Assembly: GCA_035281585.1 (NCBI GenBank)
Contig: DATEDP010000097.1
Coordinates: 1 to 38,187 of the forward strand
Direction: 5' to 3'
DNA: 38,187 nucleotides
Source of the DNA: a bacterium
Lineage (GTDB): Bacteria; UBA10199; DSSB01
This document shows positions 11,061 to 15,980 of this stretch, one piece after another (positions within the stretch are counted from its first letter, which is position 1; each line of letters opens with the position of its first letter). Made by a program: the position numbers and the translations under genes. Below the pieces are notes generated by a model. That model was not told the DNA's origin. It ran no database searches and saw only the letters and a program-made list of their open reading frames with translations.

Positions 11061-11798
11061 CTACAATATTCCCAAGCGGGGGTGAACCTGGGGGATCACC
11101 CGGACGTCCTTCAAGCGGCGGCTCGACAGCTCGAAGAGCTCTTGAAGGCGCTCGGGCCGAATCTCCTCCCGGACCGGCCCGAAGGGCGTGACCGGCTGGA
11201 GGATGAAAGGGATTTCCGGGGCTTCGGTTTCGACCAAGGCGACGGCCTCGCGCCATTCTCCGAGGTCGGTGGGCTGGCTGACCACCAGCTTGACGTAAAC
11301 TTCCTTGCCCCGGGCCAATTTGAGGAACTCGCCATGCTCTTTCCAGTAGGCCCGCATGCCGGTGACCGAGGGCAGCTTCAGATCCATGCTGACGATGTCG
11401 ATCCACGGCAGGACCTTGGCCAAGGCCGCCGGCAGGACGCCGTTGGTCTCGAGCAGGACCTTGAACCGCCGCGGCAATTTCGGCAGCCAGCCCTGCAAAA
11501 AATCGGCGTGCTGCAGGGGCTCGCCGCCGGTGAGGGTCAAGAAGGGATCGTTGAAGGATTCGAGCAAGCGGGTCAAAGCCGGGCCGTCGATCGGGTTCTC
11601 GATAGGCTCGAAGCTTCGGCTCCGCGGCGGAGTCTCGACTCGAAACCGGGGGTGCTTCTCGAAGGAGGCCGGAGTGTCGCAGTAGAGGCAGGAGAGAGCG
11701 CAATCCTGGAAACGCAAGAAGGTCATCGGCTGGCCGACATAGGGACCCTCGCCTTGGTAGCTGGAGAAAATCTCGATGAGATTGGCCCGGTCCTTCAT
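11061..11798 (-). CDS. queE: 7-carboxy-7-deazaguanine synthase, radical SAM
   Basis: QueE converts 6-carboxytetrahydropterin to 7-carboxy-7-deazaguanine, the ring-contraction step of preQ0/queuosine synthesis. The 245-residue product begins IEIFSSYQGEGPYVGQPM, the standard QueE opening, and carries the cluster motif CALSCLYC (CxxxCxxC). LTLTGGEPLQH is the radical SAM GGE motif, and LLETNGVLP and DIVSMDLKLPS follow in the expected order. The ATG at 11798 overlaps the DUF366 stop (ATGA), which fixes the start; a much longer in-frame reading to 12398 is an overlap artefact. Part of the queD-queC-DUF366-queE-dgt run. Confidence 0.94.
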   Translation of the reverse strand: MKDRANLIEIFSSYQGEGPYVGQPMTFLRFQDCALSCLYCDTPASFEKHPRFRVETPPRSRSFEPIENPIDGPALTRLLESFNDPFLTLTGGEPLQHADFLQGWLPKLPRRFKVLLETNGVLPAALAKVLPWIDIVSMDLKLPSVTGMRAYWKEHGEFLKLARGKEVYVKLVVSQPTDLGEWREAVALVETEAPEIPFILQPVTPFGPVREEIRPERLQELFELSSRRLKDVRVIPQVHPRLGIL

Positions 11799-12349
11799 CG
11801 CACCGGCCTCACTTTCCAGGTCGCCCGAAGCAGGCCTTCGTATTCGGCTTGGAAGGAGCTCAAGAGTTGGGCGGCGAAGCCCGGTCCCTCGATACCGAAT
11901 TCGGCCAGGCCGACCGCCGGCACCGGCGCGCCCGCGGCGTCGACGTTGAGGCCCAAGTGAATCAAGCTCGAAACCGGCGAAGCCGCGGCGATCGAGACGC
12001 TGAGCTTCCGGTCGCCGACGAAGAGATCGTCGCCCTGGCGCCGGATCGGCCCGACCTTCCGCTCGGCCAGGCGCTCGGCGACGATCGCCACCATCAAGCG
12101 CTGGAAAGCGGCGGCCGCCCTCAAGTCGAAGGCAAAGCTCTCGACGATGAAGCTCAGCATCTCCCGGCTGAAGATCGGCGCATCGCGGCGGACGTCCTCG
12201 AGGTCGACCATGGCGTCGATCTTGACCTCGCAGGGCCCCAAGAAAGCCACCACGCTGTCGCCGAGCAGCCCGAACTGGCGGAAAGCGAAGTGCGAGCTCA
12301 GCTGGGAGCCGTCGTACTTCAGCTTTTCTTGGTGAAGGTGGGTTTGCAT
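11795..12349 (-). CDS. DUF366 family protein
   Basis: The 184-residue product resembles the DUF366 family: near the N-terminus is LKYDGSQLSSHFAFRQFGLL, followed by GDSVVAFLGPCEVKIDAMVD and then IFSREMLSFIVESF. The family has no established function that I know. It is soluble, without signal peptide or membrane helix. Its ATG at 12349 overlaps the queC stop as TGATG, and its own stop overlaps the queE start as ATGA. It is therefore translationally coupled on both sides to deazaguanine genes, which argues for a role in that pathway. An 11-codon longer reading to 12382 would lie inside queC and is not chosen. The family call is from memory of the motif pattern. Confidence 0.78.
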   Translation of the reverse strand: MQTHLHQEKLKYDGSQLSSHFAFRQFGLLGDSVVAFLGPCEVKIDAMVDLEDVRRDAPIFSREMLSFIVESFAFDLRAAAAFQRLMVAIVAERLAERKVGPIRRQGDDLFVGDRKLSVSIAAASPVSSLIHLGLNVDAAGAPVPAVGLAEFGIEGPGFAAQLLSSFQAEYEGLLRATWKVRPVR

Positions 12350-13041
12350 CAAGCCTCGAATCGCTCCTTGAGCTGGGGCCAAAGGCCGGCTCTCTCATAG
12401 GCCCGGCGCGAGCGGGCGCAGGATTCGCAGCGGCCGCAATGCCGCTTCTTGCCTAAATAGCAGCTGTAAACCTCGCCGAAAGGAACGTCGAGCTCGATGC
12501 CGAGGCGGACGATCTCGGTCTTGTTGAGCCCGATGGTCGGCGCGAAGACTTGGATCCGGCCGAGCGTCGAAAGCTCGAAGAAGCGGTCGGCCCGGTCGAC
12601 GAAATTGGCGCTGTTGTCGGGAAAGGTCGCGGCCTCCTCGGCGTTGAAGCCGACCACGACTTCGGAGAAGCCTTCGCCCTCGGCCAGGCAGGCCGCGATG
12701 TTGAGCAAAAGTCCGTTGCGGTTGGGCACCCAGACGTCTTGGGCGCTTTTCTCGGTCTCGGTCCGGTCGTCGAGCTTGCTCATCTTCACCTGGGGAATGA
12801 CCTTGTCGTTCATCACCAGGGCGGTCTTGGTGACCTGCTCGAGGAAGGGCAGCTTGATCACCCGGCACTCGGCCTTGAGCCGCTTCGAAATTCGCTTGGC
12901 GGCATCGATCTCGGCCTTGGCGGCGCGTTGGCCGTAGTCGCAAACCACCGCGATGCCGACCGGGCCGCGGCGGGCGGCGGCGAAGGCGGCGACGGTCGAA
13001 TCGAGACCGCCGGAAAGGAGTGCGACGAAGGAGGAAGACAT
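12349..13041 (-). CDS. queC: 7-cyano-7-deazaguanine (preQ0) synthase
   Basis: QueC uses ATP and ammonia to turn 7-carboxy-7-deazaguanine into preQ0. The 230-residue product has the N-type ATP pyrophosphatase P-loop SGGLDST at residues 10-16, then VCDYGQRAAKAE and VPNRNGLLLNIAACLAE, all characteristic. GFNAEEAATFPDNSANFVD is the substrate-binding region. At the C-terminus the zinc site is SCYLGKKRHCGRCESC (C-x7-C-x2-C-x2-C). The ATG at 13041 gives the normal N-terminus. Upstream lies a pair of inverted hairpin repeats separating it from the queD-like gene; downstream it is coupled to the DUF366 gene. Confidence 0.96.
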   Translation of the reverse strand: MSSSFVALLSGGLDSTVAAFAAARRGPVGIAVVCDYGQRAAKAEIDAAKRISKRLKAECRVIKLPFLEQVTKTALVMNDKVIPQVKMSKLDDRTETEKSAQDVWVPNRNGLLLNIAACLAEGEGFSEVVVGFNAEEAATFPDNSANFVDRADRFFELSTLGRIQVFAPTIGLNKTEIVRLGIELDVPFGEVYSCYLGKKRHCGRCESCARSRRAYERAGLWPQLKERFEA

Positions 13042-13051
13042 CTTTGCCTTT

Positions 13052-13165
13052 CCCTCCCCTTTGTAAGGGGAGGGTCAGGGAGGGGTAGAGAGTCGGCAAA
13101 ATGCCAAATTTGGCATCTTAGCAAACGATCTACCTCCCCCTGCCCCCTCCTTACAAAGGAGGGGG
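13052..13165. repeat. Inverted pair of C/G-rich hairpin repeats (REP-like)
   Basis: Two hairpins face each other. The first, 13052-13074, has 10-bp arms CCCTCCCCTT / AAGGGGAGGG around a TGT loop. The second, 13143-13165, has arms CCCCCTCCTT / AAGGAGGGGG around an ACA loop. Each is followed outward-in by the same G-rich tail (GGTCAGGGAGGGGTA and, on the other strand, GGGCAGGGGGAGGTA). The layout of two diverged copies in opposite orientation matches REP/REPIN-type elements. The second hairpin overlaps the last codons and the stop of the queD-like gene. A third relative lies at 15478-15510. Confidence 0.75.
13101..13116. promoter_or_regulatory. Perfect 16-bp palindrome between queD-like gene and queC
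   Basis: ATGCCAAATTTGGCAT reads the same on both strands and sits about 60 bp upstream of the queC start, between the two hairpin repeats. It has the size and symmetry of a dimeric repressor operator. It could also simply be the central spacer of the repeat pair. No promoter elements are convincing next to it. Confidence 0.4.
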
Positions 13166-13534
13166 AGATTCCGAGTATGTCGCCGCGCAGTCCTCGGTCT
13201 CCCAGACCGTGACCTTGCGGATCTTGGCCACCGGGTGCCGGATGGCCGACTTCAGCTTTTGGAAGATCCAGTGCGCGACCACCTCGGCCGAGGGATTGCG
13301 GCCGGCGAAGCGCTCGTTCTCGTTCAAGAAGGTGTAGTCGATCTCCTTGAGCAGGGTTTGGACTTCCTTCTTCACTTCGAGGAAGTCGATCAACACCTCG
13401 ATCTGGTCCAAGTCCTTGCCCTCGAGGCGGACCTCGACCTTCCAGTTATGGCCGTGGAGCGGTTCGAGGCTGCCGTCGTAAAGGGTCAAACGATGGGCGG
13501 CCACGAAGGGCTGGGTGATGACGACTTCGTACAT
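13151..13534 (-). CDS. queD: 6-carboxytetrahydropterin synthase / PTPS family protein (QueD-like, non-canonical active site)
   Basis: This 127-residue protein belongs to the 6-pyruvoyl-tetrahydropterin synthase family; QueD makes 6-carboxytetrahydropterin from dihydroneopterin triphosphate, feeding QueE. The zinc histidines are present in FVAAHRL and PLHGHNW. Two catalytic positions differ from textbook QueD: the Cys that normally lies four residues before HGH is absent (the sequence is GSLEPLHGH, giving ExxHGH), and the usual DH...LNE motif reads DYTFLNE. The position in front of queC supports a deazaguanine role; the ExxHGH motif is reported for PTPS-III proteins of folate synthesis, so that role is an alternative. 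The ATG at 13534 is preceded by AGGAG; the 159-codon upstream extension is non-coding palindrome sequence. The last residues (SPPPL) and the stop come from a hairpin repeat. Confidence 0.88.
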   Translation of the reverse strand: MYEVVITQPFVAAHRLTLYDGSLEPLHGHNWKVEVRLEGKDLDQIEVLIDFLEVKKEVQTLLKEIDYTFLNENERFAGRNPSAEVVAHWIFQKLKSAIRHPVAKIRKVTVWETEDCAATYSESPPPL

Positions 13535-13606
13535 GCCCCCTCTCCTAACGCCTAGGATTCGGGGCGTCCAGCCTGTTTCACCCGGGCTTAGGGGTCTGCC
13601 GATGCC

Positions 13607-13808
13607 CACTTTGGTCTTTCTGCCCGGTCGGGGAGGCCGGGGACATCCTCCTCGCTTTTTTTCCTGGCCCTCGGGCCGGGCCAGGAAAAGCTTGGTCCAT
13701 CGATATCTATTGGATGCCTTAAGGTGATCGACGGCCCAAAAGCCGCTCGGAGGAGTCCCCGGCCTCCCCGACCTACGTCCGTGCCAATTCTGGGACAGAA
13801 GCAAAGTG
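13607..13808. repeat. Long imperfect palindrome A (~202 bp), non-coding
   Basis: This gene-free stretch folds on itself. The outermost pair is CACTTTG (13607-13613) with CAAAGTG (13802-13808). An 18-bp perfect pair follows, 13627-13644 with 13755-13772 (GTCGGGGAGGCCGGGGAC and its complement), extended by TCCTCC/GGAGGA at 13646-13651 and 13749-13754. Inside is a third hairpin of 12-bp arms, 13659-13670 with 13678-13689, around TCGGGCC. Readings through it in any frame have Arg/Gly/Pro-rich shadow composition. It may be a mobile palindromic repeat or a structured RNA; no copies elsewhere in the window. Confidence 0.7.
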
Positions 13809-13824
13809 AAAAAAGCAGCGGTAG

Positions 13825-14023
13825 GTTGGGGTCTGGGTGGGAGTGTCCCTCTCAGAATATCACTGCAGGAGGGAGGGCGTAGGAGGGGCAAAAAATCCGT
13901 CGGAGCAGAAAACTTGGAGGCTGACGAAGGAAGACTCCAAGTTTTACTGCGAAGCGGATTTTTTGCCCCGACTAGCCCGACCGGGCAGTATTCTGAGAGG
14001 GACACTCCCACCCAGACCCCAAC
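13825..14023. repeat. Long near-perfect palindrome B (~199 bp), non-coding
   Basis: The outer arms, 13825-13859 and 13989-14023, are perfect 35-bp inverted copies (starting GTTGGGGTCTGGGTGGGAGT on the left). Inside them is a perfect 15-bp pair, 13885-13899 with 13955-13969 (GGGGCAAAAAATCCG and complement), and then an 11-bp pair, 13909-13919 with 13935-13945 (AAAACTTGGAG and complement), around a 15-base loop. The segments between the paired blocks are less well matched. It lies 16 bp from palindrome A and 39 bp from the stop of the PhaR-like gene. No transposase gene and no clear target duplication is seen. With palindrome A it fills the 528-bp gap 13535-14062; I see no gene there. Confidence 0.8.
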
Positions 14024-14062
14024 CGGGCAAAAACACTAAGGCGGGCGCCAGCGACCACTCCC

Positions 14063-14617
14063 TTAAGCGGATTTCTGGTAGTCCTTGAGCTTGCGCTCCA
14101 AGGTGGCCATCTTCTTGCGGAGGGCCCGCAGCTCGGTCTTGAGCTGAGGGATGCGCGAGGCATTGCTGCCGACGAAGGGGATCTTGATCTTCTCCTCGAC
14201 CTTGCGCTGCAGCTCATCGACGGTCTTGTGGGCGCGGTGGAGGATGTCTTTCACCAAGCTGCCGCCGTCCTCGAACTCGTCCTTGATCTTGTCGATGACC
14301 TCGGTCCGGACGTTGCCGATCGAGGCGACGCCCTTGGAGAAAAATTCGGCGATCGATTCGCCGCCCGATTGGATGATGTTCTTCAAGGTGGCCAAGGGCA
14401 GCAGGCTCTTCTTCTTTTTCTCTTCCTCGAAGATGATCTGCGTCAAAGTCACGGTGGTCAGGTCCTCGCCGCTGCGGTTGTCGACGACCTTGACGTCCTC
14501 GCCCTGCTTCACCATTTGCCCGATCTCGTCCAAGGTGACGTAACAGCTGTTCTGGGTGTCGTAGAGCTTGCGGTTTTGGTAGCGCTTGACGATGCGGCCG
14601 GAACGGTCCTTATCCAT
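14063..14617 (-). CDS. phaR: Polyhydroxyalkanoate synthesis regulator (PhaR-like) DNA-binding protein
   Basis: The first 65 residues of this 184-residue protein are the PHB/PHA accumulation regulator domain: RIVKRYQNRKLYDTQNSCYV, then TLDEIGQMVKQGEDVKVVDN, then DLTTVTLTQIIFEEE. In PhaR proteins this domain binds DNA and PHA granules and represses phasin genes. The rest (residues ~70-184) is highly charged and helical with a likely C-terminal coiled coil (LKTELRALRKKMATLERKLK). No PHA synthase or phasin is in the window, so the target is open. The ATG at 14617 follows AAAGGAGAG; a 16-codon longer reading from 14665 lacks a ribosome-binding site. A good minus-strand promoter lies at 14710-14738. 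Confidence 0.85.
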   Translation of the reverse strand: MDKDRSGRIVKRYQNRKLYDTQNSCYVTLDEIGQMVKQGEDVKVVDNRSGEDLTTVTLTQIIFEEEKKKKSLLPLATLKNIIQSGGESIAEFFSKGVASIGNVRTEVIDKIKDEFEDGGSLVKDILHRAHKTVDELQRKVEEKIKIPFVGSNASRIPQLKTELRALRKKMATLERKLKDYQKSA

Positions 14618-14709
14618 GATACTCTCCTTTATGACGCAGGGATGACGCGAAACAGGGTCTGCCATGGAGGCGAAATTGCGTCAATCGACCTCGTTCTCCT
14701 CTACTAGAA

Positions 14710-14738
14710 AGTATGGGATATTTTACTCAGCGTGTCAA
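14710..14738 (-). promoter_or_regulatory. Sigma-70-type promoter for the PhaR-like gene
   Basis: On the minus strand a perfect -35 box TTGACA (14738-14733) is separated by 17 bp from CATACT (14715-14710), a 4/6 match to TATAAT. Transcription would start near 14703 and give a leader of about 86 bases to the ATG at 14617. Confidence 0.55.
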
Positions 14739-14739
14739 A

Positions 14740-14755
14740 AGCCGAATCGCCGGCT
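14740..14755 (-). terminator. Weak hairpin with T-run after tatA
   Basis: Eleven bases after the tatA stop, the minus strand reads AGCCG-GCGATT-CGGCT followed by TTT. The stem is only 5 bp, so this is at best a weak intrinsic terminator; it abuts the -35 box of the next promoter. Confidence 0.35.
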
Positions 14756-14765
14756 GGCGCCGATT

Positions 14766-14960
14766 TTAAGACGCCTTGCCGGGGGGTGGCGGAGCGTCAT
14801 TTTCGTCCTCGCCCTTGACCGATTTCCTGAAGTTGCGCAGGCCTTTGCCGAGACCGCTGCCGATCTGGGGGATCTTTCCGGCCCCGAAAACGATGAGGAT
14901 GATCAGGAGGAGCAACAGGAGCTCGGGTGGGCCAAGGCCGAAAATGGCTAGGGGGTACAT
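14766..14960 (-). CDS. tatA: Twin-arginine translocase subunit TatA/TatE
   Basis: The 64-residue product is a TatA/E protein, which forms the pore-like assembly of the Tat pathway in the inner membrane. It has a short N-terminal hydrophobic helix (LLLLLLIILIVFGAGKI) preceded by FGLGPPE, then the amphipathic helix IGSGLGKGLRNFRKSVKGED, and an acidic/proline-rich tail. The FG...KIP hinge is the family signature. The start ATG at 14960 lies inside the upstream gene, overlapping it by 13 bp, with GAGGAA as ribosome-binding site. No tatB or tatC is in the window, so the other subunits must be encoded elsewhere. Confidence 0.93.
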   Translation of the reverse strand: MYPLAIFGLGPPELLLLLLIILIVFGAGKIPQIGSGLGKGLRNFRKSVKGEDENDAPPPPGKAS

Positions 14961-15415
14961 GGGGGTTCCTCGTCTTTGCGATAGAAATTATGACTGAAAT
15001 AGCCGGGGGTCAAGCTGCTAGAGTCCCGGAAGTGAAAATAAAGCAGGATGACGTTGACATAATAAAGCGGCAGGAAGAGCACACCCAAGAAGCCCAGGAC
15101 CAGCTCCGGAACCCCGAGGAGCTTGAGCAGAAAGGCCAAGGCCAGGATGTAAAGGTAGGGAATCATGGCCTTGTGAAAGTGCAGCCGAATCCCCAGCTTT
15201 TCCGGCCGGCCGTCGGGGCCGGTCCTCTGGGAATACCAGGGAAAGACATTGCAAAGGTTCAGAATCCACCAGGAAATCGATAGGAAGACGGTGGCCGCTC
15301 CGAGGCTCAGGCTCCCCCGCCAATGGCCGTAGAAAATCGCCACCATCTCGAAAAAGGCCAGGCCGTTGACCGCCCAGATCATGGGGCTGTTGCGGTTGAA
15401 GAAGAATTTCAGCAC
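14948..15415 (-). CDS. Polytopic membrane protein of unknown function
   Basis: The 155-residue product has about four hydrophobic segments: IWAVNGLAFFEMVAIFY, LGAATVFLSISWWILNL, YLYILALAFLLKLLGV and LGFLGVLFLPLYYVNVILL. Short charged loops and an N-terminal FFFNRN lie between them. The tail after the last helix is polar (RDSSSLTPGYFSHNFYRKDE). I do not recognise the family. It overlaps the tatA start by 13 bp, so the two are co-transcribed and tatA translation is probably coupled to it. A role in export or membrane biogenesis is only a guess from that link. Confidence 0.75.
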   Translation of the reverse strand: MLKFFFNRNSPMIWAVNGLAFFEMVAIFYGHWRGSLSLGAATVFLSISWWILNLCNVFPWYSQRTGPDGRPEKLGIRLHFHKAMIPYLYILALAFLLKLLGVPELVLGFLGVLFLPLYYVNVILLYFHFRDSSSLTPGYFSHNFYRKDEEPPCTP

Positions 15416-15477
15416 CCGGCAGACCTAGGACGGATCGGGACCAGGGTCAATCTCCGAGCAAGATCTCGCCTCTCTTA

Positions 15478-15510
15478 AATCCCCCCTAGCCCCCCTTTTC
15501 AAAGGGGGCA
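15478..15510. repeat. REP-like hairpin CCCCCTTT-TC-AAAGGGGG
   Basis: A hairpin with 8-bp arms (15491-15498 and 15501-15508) is flanked by AAATCCCCCCTAGCC. On the minus strand it reads as a hairpin followed by GGCTAGGGGGGATTT, the same plan as the hairpin-plus-G-rich-tail units at 13052-13165. Sequences of this type are common intergenic repeats in many bacterial genomes. Confidence 0.6.
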
Positions 15511-15519
15511 CGAAATATA

Positions 15520-15550
15520 ATGGCCGGCCCGTTTGTGACGAGCCGGCCAT
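15520..15550 (-). terminator. Hairpin after the small secreted-protein gene
   Basis: Arms ATGGCCGGC (15520-15528) and GCCGGCCAT (15542-15550) form a 9-bp stem 37 bp after the stop of the gene at 15587. On the minus strand it is followed by TATATTTCG, an imperfect T-run, so it may act as a terminator. Confidence 0.45.
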
Positions 15551-15586
15551 CCTGAAGTGTCGACCTCCCCGAAAAGGAGGGTTTGG

Positions 15587-15913
15587 TTAGTAACCTAAGT
15601 AAACTCGCGGTTGCTGCCGGGGGATGTAAAGCTGCGGTGGGGGATTGTGAACCACACGGTCCATGCGCCCTGCGGCCGAAGCCCCTGCCCCGTAAACATT
15701 ATCGTAGGTGTAAAGATAATCGTTGCTGCCCGTTCTCGGCAAGAGCAAAGGTTCAACGACGACGGTTCCCGGATAATAATAGGTGCCGCCATAGGCCGTC
15801 CCGGTGGTCGAATAGACCTGAGCGGCAGCCGGAGCCGAAACCCAAAGGCTCAAAGCCAGTCCGGCCAATGCCACCGCCCGCCTGAAAAGCCGATTTTGGG
15901 GATTTTTCCGCAT
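15587..15913 (-). CDS. Small secreted Tyr/Gly-rich protein, unknown function
   Basis: The 108-residue product has a classical signal peptide: basic start MRKNPQNRLFRRA, hydrophobic core VALAGLALSLWVSA and a probable cleavage after APAAAQ. The mature part (about 75 residues) is rich in Tyr, Gly and Pro, for example YGGTYYYPG and YLYTYDNVYG, and contains no cysteine. It is probably exported to the periplasm or beyond. I do not recognise the family and see no catalytic motif. It is a stand-alone gene between two hairpins/intergenic gaps; 15416-15586 upstream of tatA's partner holds only repeats. Confidence 0.68.
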   Translation of the reverse strand: MRKNPQNRLFRRAVALAGLALSLWVSAPAAAQVYSTTGTAYGGTYYYPGTVVVEPLLLPRTGSNDYLYTYDNVYGAGASAAGRMDRVVHNPPPQLYIPRQQPRVYLGY

Positions 15914-15980
15914 CCGTTCCGTCCTTCACCAAGCTTCCTACGATAGCATGGCGAAAAGGATTTAACCATAGTGCCGAGCT

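Noticed and set aside
9906-11960. 684-codon plus-strand frame across dgt and queE
   Set aside because: It spans two well-supported genes on the other strand and ignores their boundaries.
13042-13150. preQ1 riboswitch in front of queC
   Set aside because: The gap holds two hairpin repeats and a palindrome; no preQ1 aptamer pattern (short GC stem with an A-rich 3' tail pairing) is visible.
13535-14011. N-terminal extension of the queD-like gene through the palindrome region
   Set aside because: The translated extension is Arg/Pro/Gly-rich and comes from inverted-repeat DNA; the ATG at 13534 has a good ribosome-binding site and gives the family length.
13825-14023. Integron attC-type recombination site
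   Set aside because: Outer ends (GTTGGGG / CCCCAAC) miss the GTTRRRY / RYYYAAC consensus, the arms are much too perfect, and there is no integrase or cassette.
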